From: Lederbergia citrea
GTDB lineage: Bacteria > Bacillota > Bacilli > Bacillales > Bacillaceae_C
Direction: 5' to 3'
Length of the DNA stretch: 64,000 nt
NCBI RefSeq assembly: GCF_018343525.1
Contig: NZ_JAGYPH010000003.1
Span: 187,486-251,485 of the forward strand
The notes beneath the pieces were generated by a model, which was not told where the DNA came from, did not search any database, and saw only the letters and a program-made list of their open reading frames with translations. Positions 1-9,433 of this stretch are shown here, piece after piece (position 1 is the first letter of the stretch; each line of letters begins with the position of its first letter). Made by a program: the position numbers and the translations under genes.

Positions 1-3000
1 GAAGTAACTCTTTTACTTGTTTATTTAAAGCTTCCTTTGCCTCTATTGAAACATGTTTTTTCATTGCTGGATTGTTCAAGTGCTCCAAGAAATCTTCCAT
101 TTTCTTCGCAGCCTGTTTGGTTGAGCTTTTGTTTAATTGATGCTCAGCCTGATCCAATCTATTATTCAATTGATTTACTAGCGGGCCAGTCAGATCCCCA
201 GAGGAGATATAGCCGTCAATTAAACTACGAATCGCTTGGATACTTGGTACAGGTTCTTCGCCTGGTTCTTCTCCCGGTTCACCCGGCTCTTCACCTTCTT
301 CAACATTCGGCAGCTGAAGAATTGGGTAACCCTTATTTCCATCCATCTTCCAAACATTATCGAAATCCCAATCGACAAACGTTTCCTGCTTTTTCATATC
401 TTCCGTCGATTTTCCGATTCCAGCTGCACTATCCGAACGATTGGAGGCATCAATATCCCAATAAGAGGAAATAACCTCTGGGGATCTCGACATTGTGCCG
501 ATTAATCCGCCCCCATTTGATGATACTTTCCCTGCAGAATAGGCGTTAGTGAGTTTACCTCCGTTAAGTGCACCAATTAATCCACCGACTGAAGTGCCTG
601 TACCCGTTACATCAACTACGGCAGCAATATTTGTTATTGTCGGGTCATATGTTTGGGTTCCACCGATGAGTCCCCCTACATTATTCTCGCCTTGAACTGA
701 ACCGGTAGCATACCACTTATCGTACGTTCCTCTTTGACCTGAGCTCGGATTCAAATACGACGTTACTGCTCCTACATAGTTTCGTCCTGTAATATTTACA
801 TCTTCTAACCAGATGTTTTTGAGTGTCGCAGAATAATAGATATAACCGAACAAACCTACATGATCCATTTCCGGGCGATTGATCGTTAACCCTTTAATCT
901 TATAACCGTTGCCGTCCAAAGTTCCCATGAAAGACCCACCGCTCGTACCATCGGAGATTGGCATAAATCCTTTCCCGTCATTGTTCTTATCAAAATTTGT
1001 TAAGTCAATATCGGCGCCAAGTTTGTAATAAGCACCCTTATCTCTACGAATCCCATCGAGATGGATTGGTGTCATAATGATATAAGGGTTATCTCCTGTT
1101 CCTTCGCCTTCCATGATCTCCTCAGGTTTTAAAATATATGGGCCGCGAACAATTAATAAAATGTAGAGATGTTTCGAACCATCTTCAGCTGTAACCTTCA
1201 TCGTGACGGTATTATCGCCTACACTTAAGTCTTTCAACATTCCATTTTCGAGTTTGAGATTACCTAGCGCTTTCGTTTCTAATGTTGCACCCTGATTGTC
1301 TTTTTCAGCTGCAAAAGACAAGGATGTCGTTTCATATGGGACGTGTACTGTATAGTTCAGACGCTCTTGTGAAAAACCTTCAACCTGTTTTCCATCTACC
1401 TTTAATTCTTTCAAATATCTATTTGGCGATGCTTCTGATTCATCGCGAATCACCGTAACGCTGTATACTAATTCACTTCCGTCTTGGGCAATGACCTTAG
1501 CTTGAATCAGATTTTCACCATCATTCAACTTTCCTGCACCGCTAATTTCAACTGAACTATTTGGATCTGCGAGTAGTATAGCGGATAAGATTGCCTTATT
1601 TTCATTGTTCGGGACGCTAACTTTGTAATCTAATTGATTTGGATTGAAATTATTTAATGGTTTTCCGTTCAATTCTAATCCGAGCAAACGTGCATTAGCC
1701 TTTGATTCTTGACGCAAGACTTTAAGTTGTGGATAATCTTTTTCTTCGTCAATGTCCCAAATCATTCCGAAATTCCAGTTTACGAATGTTTTTTGCTGTT
1801 GCATTTCCTTTGTTGTTTTACCATCTCCACCTGCAGATTTAGCTGGACCTATTTCTTTGTCCCAATAAGAATTTGTAACGGCAACCGATGACGTAGATCC
1901 AATCAGCCCACCACCATTGGTAACTTCTCCAGCGGCATAAGTAAAGTTAATATTTCCTGCAGCAGCGGAAGATGATGTTCTACCGACAAGTCCCCCGGCA
2001 TTTGAAGTTCCGTTTACTCTTACTTTTGCATAACTATTGAATATTCTAGAATGCTGGAGATCCCCAACTAACCCTCCGACAGCAGAAGTGCCGGTGACTT
2101 CTCCTTTAGCGTAGCTGTTTTCTATTAAACCGCCACTACTAGAGTTCATCAGGCCAACAATGGCACTAACATTGCTTTTCCCTTTAATCTTTACGTTTTC
2201 CAACGAGATATTTTTGATTGTAGGGTTAGATACATATCCAAATAAACCAACCTCATTTTGATCGCGATTGATAGTCAGCCCATTTATAATAAAGCCATTC
2301 CCATCTAAAGATCCTGAAAAAATGTTATTACTGTCACCGATTGGCTTCCAACCGAATCCGTCCCCGGCATCGAATTTGCTTAAATCAATATCGGCCCCGA
2401 GCTTATAATGGGCAGTTACATTCTTTCTTATATTATTTAAATCGTCCGCAGTCATGACAATATACGGATCTATAGCTGTTCCAGCACCCTCTAACCCCTC
2501 TCCTGAATGGGGGGAAGCACGGTGGACGTTAATCGTATACGTTTCTTTCTCGCCATTTTTTGGAGTTACCGTCACTGTTACTGTATTTTCGCCTTCTTTT
2601 AAGTTGTCTCCACCGTGAACTTCTAGTTTCGCATCTGCATTTGATTGTAATTTAGCTGTCACAGTTACGGATGTTGCGGCATTTGGTACATTTACTTTAT
2701 ATTCATGCTGACTAGGTTTAAACCCGCTTACGGTATTACCATCCACCTTTATATCACTTAATGATGGCGATTCTTCCTTTTCGGGGGTTCGAGTTTTAAC
2801 TACAAATTCATCGATGACTTCGCCTATTTCACAATCAACATCGTTAATTCCTCCTCCAGGAGGTCCACAGACGAATTGCCCTTTAATTTCGTTCTCTTCA
2901 AAATCCAACTTCACAACACCATAATGGAAGAACCGCTTAGCCGACCAATCAGGTGCCGGACATTGTTTCCATAAACAATCATCTTTACCCGGAATATGAA

Positions 3001-4069
3001 GACCCGCTCCTCCGGCCCCGGAAATAATCGTGACTACACCGTCAGTTATGTCTTGGGTTGTTCTTTCATAATGGTGATCATGTCCACTTAAATTCAGGAT
3101 AAACTTTGGATACTTATTCGCCAAATCCCTAATGATATTTTGTAGACTCATATCACTATCACGGTATCCCGTTGACCATGCCTGTCTATGCGTTAATGTT
3201 ACGATAAACTTAATATCCGGATCATTTTCAGCTTGTTCAAATAATGGTTCAGCTTGAGTTTTCCAATTATTCCATGTCGATGAACCAGCATAAGGCTCAG
3301 TCATCGCAATAAAACGGGTATTACCATAATCAAACCAATACCAATCTTTTCCGCAACAACTAATGGCCGGAGAAGTAGCTTCAGTTCGTGAGTTCGGTAA
3401 ATCAAACCGCCCCTTATAATTACGCAAATCATCCCATTCTTGCACATCCCATTCATGGTTGCCCCATATCGGCATAAAAGGGATCTCTCGACTCCACTCC
3501 ATCACATCGTTAAAATATTGATTGACAGATTCCTGTGAATAATCGGGCGGCCCTGCATTCGCGTATGTATAATCGCCAAGGCCGATATACATGTCAGGAT
3601 CAAGACTTTTAATTAATTTATTCATCGGTACGGCCGAATCATAGTTTGCCGATGATCCGATATCTCCTGTCGCTACAATCGAGAAGCCGGAGCTCCCATG
3701 TACCGGTGCAGTTTTAAATGTAAAGTCCGGACCGTCTCCAATCGAATAATGATATTCAGTATCAGGTTCTAAATTTACTAATTTAGCCTCTCTCCATGGT
3801 CCTGGCGAAGATCTTGGGGTAATATCGGGTTCCCCTGCCCTAACTTCATGATCGTAATTGCTTGTTTTTCCGTATCTAATTACATCCGATCCTTTGTGCC
3901 AGCTAAAAGTTACCGAGTTCGGACCTGTGATTGTGTAATGAATCTGATCAGCTTGCTCCGCAGCGTATGCTACGTCAGAATTCATAGGTGGTCCGAATAC
4001 TTGTACATTTGCCAATAACATAGTAATTAAAAAAATCTTAGAAATAATTGAAACTACATTTTTCTTCAT
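1..4069 (-). CDS. Secreted metallophosphoesterase with GLUG repeats, cadherin-like domains and FIMAH module (3' end outside window)
   Basis: The frame is open from an ATG at 4069 (GGAGGAG upstream) to the left edge, 1356 codons, with probably about ten residues missing. Residues 1-36 are a signal peptide ending in VAYA. A purple-acid-phosphatase-like beta domain follows, then a calcineurin-like phosphoesterase core (about 125-330) with TGDIG, LGDYTYA, GNHEWD, THRQ and SGHDHHYER. Three cadherin-like beta-sandwich segments (near 433, 793 and 885) alternate with two blocks of GLUG-type repeats (about 533-780 and 990-1236; VGGLVG, GGGLIG). An acidic Pro/Gly linker near 1256 leads to an alpha-helical FIMAH-like module. 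It is probably an exported or wall-associated phosphohydrolase; the substrate cannot be inferred. The neighbouring genes carry the same C-terminal module. Confidence 0.9.
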   Translation of the reverse strand, partial: MKKNVVSIISKIFLITMLLANVQVFGPPMNSDVAYAAEQADQIHYTITGPNSVTFSWHKGSDVIRYGKTSNYDHEVRAGEPDITPRSSPGPWREAKLVNLEPDTEYHYSIGDGPDFTFKTAPVHGSSGFSIVATGDIGSSANYDSAVPMNKLIKSLDPDMYIGLGDYTYANAGPPDYSQESVNQYFNDVMEWSREIPFMPIWGNHEWDVQEWDDLRNYKGRFDLPNSRTEATSPAISCCGKDWYWFDYGNTRFIAMTEPYAGSSTWNNWKTQAEPLFEQAENDPDIKFIVTLTHRQAWSTGYRDSDMSLQNIIRDLANKYPKFILNLSGHDHHYERTTQDITDGVVTIISGAGGAGLHIPGKDDCLWKQCPAPDWSAKRFFHYGVVKLDFEENEIKGQFVCGPPGGGINDVDCEIGEVIDEFVVKTRTPEKEESPSLSDIKVDGNTVSGFKPSQHEYKVNVPNAATSVTVTAKLQSNADAKLEVHGGDNLKEGENTVTVTVTPKNGEKETYTINVHRASPHSGEGLEGAGTAIDPYIVMTADDLNNIRKNVTAHYKLGADIDLSKFDAGDGFGWKPIGDSNNIFSGSLDGNGFIINGLTINRDQNEVGLFGYVSNPTIKNISLENVKIKGKSNVSAIVGLMNSSSGGLIENSYAKGEVTGTSAVGGLVGDLQHSRIFNSYAKVRVNGTSNAGGLVGRTSSSAAAGNINFTYAAGEVTNGGGLIGSTSSVAVTNSYWDKEIGPAKSAGGDGKTTKEMQQQKTFVNWNFGMIWDIDEEKDYPQLKVLRQESKANARLLGLELNGKPLNNFNPNQLDYKVSVPNNENKAILSAILLADPNSSVEISGAGKLNDGENLIQAKVIAQDGSELVYSVTVIRDESEASPNRYLKELKVDGKQVEGFSQERLNYTVHVPYETTSLSFAAEKDNQGATLETKALGNLKLENGMLKDLSVGDNTVTMKVTAEDGSKHLYILLIVRGPYILKPEEIMEGEGTGDNPYIIMTPIHLDGIRRDKGAYYKLGADIDLTNFDKNNDGKGFMPISDGTSGGSFMGTLDGNGYKIKGLTINRPEMDHVGLFGYIYYSATLKNIWLEDVNITGRNYVGAVTSYLNPSSGQRGTYDKWYATGSVQGENNVGGLIGGTQTYDPTITNIAAVVDVTGTGTSVGGLIGALNGGKLTNAYSAGKVSSNGGGLIGTMSRSPEVISSYWDIDASNRSDSAAGIGKSTEDMKKQETFVDWDFDNVWKMDGNKGYPILQLPNVEEGEEPGEPGEEPGEEPVPSIQAIRSLIDGYISSGDLTGPLVNQLNNRLDQAEHQLNKSSTKQAAKKMEDFLEHLNNPAMKKHVSIEAKEALNKQVKELL

Positions 4070-4226
4070 GACCAAATACTCCTCCACATATTAGTAAAAT
4101 GCCAAATTATACTGTACTAGTAAATTATTAATATCACTTCCTGTATTTGTTAATAGGTTGTTAATATTTGGTTAATGTCTCGTTGTAAATGGATAATTAT
4201 TAGTGAAGATAGTTTAGTAGTTGGTG

Positions 4227-4257
4227 ATCCCGGTTTCACAAATGTGAAAACCGGGAT
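4227..4257. repeat. Inverted repeat in the intergenic region
   Basis: Arms ATCCCGGTTTCAC and GTGAAAACCGGGAT can form a strong hairpin with a single-base bulge. The T-run lies on the plus-strand side (ATTTTT), so it reads as a terminator for plus-strand transcription. No plus-strand gene precedes it, and it sits just downstream of a minus-strand gene. Confidence 0.6.
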
Positions 4258-4279
4258 TTTTGATGTTTGCAAATAAATA

Positions 4280-7198
4280 TTATTTTGACCAGATTTGAAT
4301 AAGCGCTTGGGCTGCTTTATTAAGTTCTTCTTTAGCTTCTGAAGTGACGTTATTTTTTTGTGGAGGATTATTCAAATGCTTTAAGAAGTCTTCTATTTTC
4401 TTAACTGCTTGCTTATTTGAACCTTTATTGAATTGATGGACCGCCTGATCAAGGCTGTTATTCAATTGATTAACCAATGGGCCACTTACTTCCCCTGAAG
4501 CAATATATTGGTCAAGTAAATTCTGCATTATTTGTAACTCGTCGGCATCATCTGTCTTGTACTTACTAAAATCAAAATATCTGACATGATGAGATGTCCC
4601 CGGCGTGACAATAAATACTTGTGATGGATCATGTGGATTGAATTCTACATCCCTAACGAACGGCCATGACAAACCTTCGTTTACTTGCTGCCATGTTTTT
4701 CCTCCATCAACTGTCAGAAGTGCTCCGTCTGATTCCGGTGTTCCTCCGGACATAAATACATTGCTTGATCCCGCCATAATAATGTTCTCATCATGTGGAT
4801 TTACATCAAAGCCTCGCAAAAATTCATCTTCCAAGATGAGTTCCCAATTGGCTCCTCGATCTGTACTGCGATATAATCCTGGAGAACTGATGAGGTCCCC
4901 GGAGTCCTCGTCATAAACTTGACCGATAGCAGCATAAACATGCTCAGGATTTTGTTTGGAAATCACGATTTTCTGAACCCCGGCAAATTCGGAACCTCCG
5001 ATTTGCTCCCACTTAGTTCCTGCATCATTTGAACGGAAAAGTCCATCCGCTCCGCCTGCATACACATAATTTCCATCCGTATGATCAACAGCTGTTGCCG
5101 CTTGACGATCGGCTCTATAATCTGATTGGTAAGGATACGGTTTCTTGCCCAATACCGCTCTCATATTTAAAGACTCTTTCCACGTTTCACCATCATCAAC
5201 ACTTTTGAAGACGATATCATTGGCTACAACGTATAAAGTACGGTTATTCGTTGGACTTGTTTTATCAACCGAAAGGCCACGTAGAGCGGATCCAGTTTGA
5301 CTTCCTCTTGTATTTGTTTTTGGAAGTCCTTCGCCCGAACTCTTCCAAGTCCCTAGTTTTCCATAGTCGGTACTTTTGATCATAAGCTGTTCTACGTATG
5401 CTCCGCCGAGTCCGGCCCACACAACATTAGGTCTTTCCGGGTCTAGTGCGATCGCCTGGGCTTGTCCTCCGTAATAAACCCAATCGGCAATATAGCCATG
5501 CTCGTTCGCATGTTGCCAAGATCGGCCATTATCAAGGCTTCGCCACAGTCCTATATCAGCATTACCAATAAATACGATGTTCGGATCTGCTTCACTAACT
5601 TTTAGCGTAAAGGAAACGACATTACTTACTCCAGTTGTCGTATACCATTTACCATCCTCATCTTCATGATGAACCGTCGAACCTGCTGACCTGAAGTTTC
5701 TAGCCCCGTCATCTGACATATAAACCCACTGACCATCACCCCAATAGTAAACATCCGGATCTGCCATCGATGTAGCAATCGTCTTAGAGTAAGCACTCAT
5801 GGAAGAATACCAATGGGTAATACCGCCGAATGTAAAATTAAGTGGAGATGCTACTTGAGTCCAAGTTGCTCCCGCATCAGTTGATTCCCAAACTTGCGGA
5901 TAAGAGCGGTTTTCTGGCTTCGTATTAGCCTCGCTCGTTCCTTCCCAACCGTTGAAAATAATCCGTCTAACAATTGTCTTATCAGGATCATTATCAACAG
6001 CTTTTAATTTAATTGCACCAATTCTATTATCGATAAGCTTCCATGTTGAACCGCCATCTGTGCTTTTGTATACACCATTTCCGGGAATACTCGTGCTGCC
6101 TCTCGCTCCTTTTACTGCGTATAGGATGTTTGGATCGACTGGATCCATTTCAATGTCGAGCATATTCCGGACAAATCTAGGTTCTGTAATAGAACCACTA
6201 TTTCTTGTCATCGCTACAGCGTTCCCATCACTATTCACCGTATAGACCGCAGAGCCATCGTTATTATAGAGAGGTATTGTACTAGAAATATTATAAGTGA
6301 GCATATCCCCTCCAACGAGAGTCCAATTCACTCCGCCATCCGTAGACTTATAAATGGCATTTTGGGGGCCTCTACCAGCACCTCTTGAGCCTGTAAAACC
6401 ATCCGTCTGAGACAGTATATATACGATATTTGGATTCTTGTGATCTACGACAACTTTTTGTACTCTCTTATCTTGAAGAAATTTTACCAGTTTTCCGTCT
6501 TGATCATATTCGTTAATAAAGGCCTTAACTGGTGACCATGTTTCTCCTCTATCCGTAGTCTTAAAGATAATCGCATCTGTACCTTCCCAGTCACTATGCG
6601 CCGCCGTGTAACCGATATTAGGATTAGATTTGGAGAAAGTCATCGCATTAAAGTAAAGGAGAGCACCATCTTCAAATGGTTCGTCCGCCCACCTATCATG
6701 TACATCTTGAAGAGGATGTTTATATTTTGTCCCGATCTCACCAGGCTTCAAATCTCTTACTACTTTAAATGTTCCTGTCCTTTTAAACGGATCCCAATCT
6801 TCAGAAAGAATCGGGTAAAACGTCTTGCCTTTGTCGTCACTCTTGTACATCATATCCTCAGCGCCAACAAAGATGGAACGTTCATCCTCAGGATCAAAGC
6901 CAACCATACTAAAATGGGTGTGGTATAAAATCCCTTCTGCGGTTCCTCTCGTTTCCCACGACTTTCCGTTATCATAACTAATATACGGTCCAGATAAATC
7001 CCCCGCTGCTACTGCAATACCTGTAGGACCTGCACCAACTGCGAAGAATGCTCCACCTGCACCCGGCTCAATCATTTTCCACTGATCGGGCTTTTGATAA
7101 GTATTATCTTTGGCAGGAGCTGCTGTCGCAACCGCCGACTGAAAAACCAATCCGACTCCAAGCAAGAAAGAAGTTGCTTTCAATAACGTTTTCTTCAC
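4280..7198 (-). CDS. Secreted Asp-box (BNR) beta-propeller protein with C-terminal FIMAH module
   Basis: Residues 1-28 are a signal peptide (MKKTLLKATSFLLGVG..., ending near ATA-AP). The body is made of many Asp-box hairpins (STDGGVNW, SLDNGRSW, TDRGETW, SDDGARNF), as in the twin seven-bladed propellers of GH74-like glycosidases and sortilin/BNR proteins. The last ~85 residues are the helical FIMAH-like module. I prefer the GTG at 7198, which has AAAGGGAGG eight bases upstream; a longer in-frame ATG at 7237 lacks a good site. The protein is 972 residues. A cre-like site and an inverted repeat lie upstream. It is paralogous to the 9434-12328 protein. Enzymatic activity is not proven, because catalytic acids cannot be assigned by eye. 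Confidence 0.88.
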   Translation of the reverse strand: MKKTLLKATSFLLGVGLVFQSAVATAAPAKDNTYQKPDQWKMIEPGAGGAFFAVGAGPTGIAVAAGDLSGPYISYDNGKSWETRGTAEGILYHTHFSMVGFDPEDERSIFVGAEDMMYKSDDKGKTFYPILSEDWDPFKRTGTFKVVRDLKPGEIGTKYKHPLQDVHDRWADEPFEDGALLYFNAMTFSKSNPNIGYTAAHSDWEGTDAIIFKTTDRGETWSPVKAFINEYDQDGKLVKFLQDKRVQKVVVDHKNPNIVYILSQTDGFTGSRGAGRGPQNAIYKSTDGGVNWTLVGGDMLTYNISSTIPLYNNDGSAVYTVNSDGNAVAMTRNSGSITEPRFVRNMLDIEMDPVDPNILYAVKGARGSTSIPGNGVYKSTDGGSTWKLIDNRIGAIKLKAVDNDPDKTIVRRIIFNGWEGTSEANTKPENRSYPQVWESTDAGATWTQVASPLNFTFGGITHWYSSMSAYSKTIATSMADPDVYYWGDGQWVYMSDDGARNFRSAGSTVHHEDEDGKWYTTTGVSNVVSFTLKVSEADPNIVFIGNADIGLWRSLDNGRSWQHANEHGYIADWVYYGGQAQAIALDPERPNVVWAGLGGAYVEQLMIKSTDYGKLGTWKSSGEGLPKTNTRGSQTGSALRGLSVDKTSPTNNRTLYVVANDIVFKSVDDGETWKESLNMRAVLGKKPYPYQSDYRADRQAATAVDHTDGNYVYAGGADGLFRSNDAGTKWEQIGGSEFAGVQKIVISKQNPEHVYAAIGQVYDEDSGDLISSPGLYRSTDRGANWELILEDEFLRGFDVNPHDENIIMAGSSNVFMSGGTPESDGALLTVDGGKTWQQVNEGLSWPFVRDVEFNPHDPSQVFIVTPGTSHHVRYFDFSKYKTDDADELQIMQNLLDQYIASGEVSGPLVNQLNNSLDQAVHQFNKGSNKQAVKKIEDFLKHLNNPPQKNNVTSEAKEELNKAAQALIQIWSK

Positions 7199-7283
7199 GA
7201 GATCGATCCTCCCTTTAATTATTTCGTGCCAAGACATTTATTCCCCATATCACTCTCCTTAAAATAGACAACGAAGCAATCAT

Positions 7284-7297
7284 TGAAAGCGCATACA
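7284..7297. promoter_or_regulatory. Candidate cre (CcpA) site upstream of the beta-propeller gene
   Basis: TGAAAGCGCATACA matches the cre consensus TGWAANCGNTNWCA with one mismatch. It lies about 86-99 bases before the GTG start at 7198. The paralogous gene has the equivalent site at 12432-12445, which supports carbon catabolite control. Confidence 0.55.
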
Positions 7298-7314
7298 TAT
7301 CTAAGTTTAATATA

Positions 7315-7343
7315 TTGATTCATTTTTCAATATATAGAATCAA
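7315..7343. promoter_or_regulatory. 29-bp inverted repeat conserved upstream of both beta-propeller genes
   Basis: TTGATTC and GAATCAA arms are separated by 15 bases. The same 7-15-7 geometry occurs at 12463-12491 upstream of the paralogue although the spacers differ. This suggests a regulator operator rather than simple duplicated sequence. Confidence 0.45.
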
Positions 7344-7429
7344 CATTAACCTATCATGATACATTTGAACGGACAAGGTACTTTTTTCCCATTTGTTTGA
7401 ATTTTAAAAATATTATTCAAAATTGCGAA

Positions 7430-7471
7430 CAAAAAACAACGCAGAACTATTACTAGAATGGCCCTGCGTTG
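7430..7471 (-). terminator. Rho-independent terminator after the FIMAH fragment
   Basis: The stem CAACGCAG/CTGCGTTG has a T-run on the minus-strand side (A-run 7431-7436). It lies about 13 bases past the stop of the FIMAH fragment and is related in sequence to the terminator at 9381-9424. Confidence 0.8.
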
Positions 7472-7483
7472 CTTTCTACCTTT

Positions 7484-9314
7484 TTATTCCCACAATTGCT
7501 TCAAACTTTGAACGTAATCCGTCAGCACTTGCTTCGCCTCTGGGGTTACATCTTTCGGCTTATTGTTTAGTTTTTTCAAGAAATCATCCAAGCTTTTTAC
7601 CGCTTGTTTCATATGTCCTTTTTCCGAATGATGTTGAATCTGTTCTGCGGTGTTTCTTAGTTGGGAAGTTAATGGTTGCTTAATTTCTCCGGAAGTTTCG
7701 TAAGCCGCTACCATTTGCAGTAAGGGAGCAGCTTGTCGATCGTATTGTTCAAGGTTGCTCCACAGGGGGATTCGGATATTTCCATGAACTAAGATTCTTT
7801 GTGCGTGGAGTGTTTGTTAAGACTACCTTCGAAGAAACGTCAAGGTCTCGATAGCCATTTTCATCTTCTTTGAAGGCACTTGCGTTATCTTCTTGTTGTT
7901 CTGTTACTCCATCTATCGGAAGCATTTTGATTCCTTTGGAGGTGATTGATATACCGGACCCATTAACATCTATCACATGATAGCTGCTCACAACCCAGTC
8001 GGTATATTTTTCTGTGTATGTTTCGGCAATATCGTTATTATGACCGTATAAAGCATCAAACCCGCTGCCAGCTGTTCCGCCGGTAATATATGTTGTGCCG
8101 GTTCCGGGAACAGTTGTCACCTGATTGTTATTCATAAGCTTTGAACGCAAGTATAGGTGGTCATGTCCGGAAAGAACAACATCTATGCCACTTTCATCGA
8201 ATGCGTCTGTGACAGTCTTCCAATATTCGGGCTGGGCAAGCCTCCCTAAGTATGGGCCATGATGCATTGCGACGATTCTCCACTTTTTGTCCTTCTCCTT
8301 CAATACTGACTTCATCCAGTCAAGCTGATCTTTAATCACCTTATCGCTTGAAAATGAAAAGCCCTTGTCACCCGTTTCGTCAATATTACTTATGTTGTCT
8401 GAGTAGTCAAGCACGAGGAAGATGGCATCACCGTATTCAAAGTAATAGGTGTTACCGTCAAGCCTTTGCTTAATTGCGCCTTTTGCAATAGGTTCCAATC
8501 CATTTGTTCCAGCACCTTTGTAAGCTGGCCCGTTCTTTGGAACGTTAATACGACCTTTAGCGGTAACCATATAGGGATCAATCGATTCCCAGCTTCCGGT
8601 TATTCGCGGATTGCCTTCATACTCATGATTACCTGTGGCAGAATAATATGGAGTGTTATACAAATATGGTTGTAGTGCGTAATAGTATGCGTCCCATAAC
8701 TTGGTGTCGAATCCGAAGTCTACATTGTCACCCGTACTAATAATGAAGTCTATATTTGGATGATTTTTCATGGCAGTTTTTACTGCACGTCCCATAAAAT
8801 GCTCATACTTTCTATAAGCCGTTTCAACGTCGATTCCACTTTCCTGTGAGTCGGTTATCCATAGAAATGAAAATTCATCTATATTTGCTGCAGGTGTTCT
8901 GAAGCTTGGTAGGTTCGTCGTATCAGTAACATGAACACCGCCATCACCTACGGAGTAAACGTATTCTGTGTCTGGTTCAAGTTCCAAAGATTCCGCTTTA
9001 TGGCTAATAATCGGTGTGAGTTGCACTTCATTTTTATCATTACCCATAAAAGTTTCGTACAAGTCTCGCTGGTCAATCGGAAATGATTCACCTATAATCG
9101 TTTCAGTGAATATACCGTTAAAACCATCCTTTTTCGCATATTTAAGTACAGAATGAAGAATTGTCATATCTGAAGTCACCCAGTTGAATCTTGCTTTTAC
9201 CGCGCCATTGTCTGCCGTGTCAAAGAGGAAAGTTACTGATGTAGGGATTGCGCTAACTGAACCTGGTGGTGGCGTTATTGACGGTATTTTATTCAACTTT
9301 ATTGAGGGTTTCAT
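7484..9314 (-). pseudogene. Metallophosphoesterase-FIMAH gene split by a single-base frameshift
   Basis: The main frame (7749-9314, 521 residues, ATG at 9314 after AAAGGAG) has a short beta domain and a calcineurin-like core with ITDSQ, STGDNVD, TGNHEYE, MHHGPY and SGHDHLYLRS. It stops right after a five-base G run (7765-7769; five C in the coding strand). Removing one C joins it to the other frame, which reads LEQYDRQAAPLLQMVAAYE and runs through a complete FIMAH-like module to 7484. Unlike its neighbours the protein starts without a signal peptide, so both ends look damaged or reorganised. A sequencing error in the homopolymer is an alternative. The phosphoesterase core is intact and may still be made, probably as a cytoplasmic protein. 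Confidence 0.8.
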
Positions 9315-9380
9315 AAAATTCGCACTCCTTTATATATTGATAGTATTAAAATACGAGATTTGTTTTTTAAAATAGCATAT

Positions 9381-9424
9381 AAAAACAACGCAGAACTATA
9401 ACTAAATAGATTCTACGTTGTTTT
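9381..9424 (-). terminator. Rho-independent terminator after the second beta-propeller gene
   Basis: The stem AACAACGCAGAA/TTCTACGTTGTT is flanked by an A-run that becomes a T-run on the minus strand. It lies ten bases after the stop codon at 9434. Confidence 0.8.
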
Positions 9425-9433
9425 CAATTCTTT

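Noticed and set aside
37..505. Plus-strand ORFs of 145 and 89 codons
   Set aside because: They are antisense to the continuous phosphoesterase-FIMAH frame, which has domains and a signal peptide.
7749..7775. Programmed ribosomal frameshift joining the phosphoesterase and FIMAH module
   Set aside because: There is no recognisable slippery heptamer with a downstream structure; an indel in the C-run explains it more simply.
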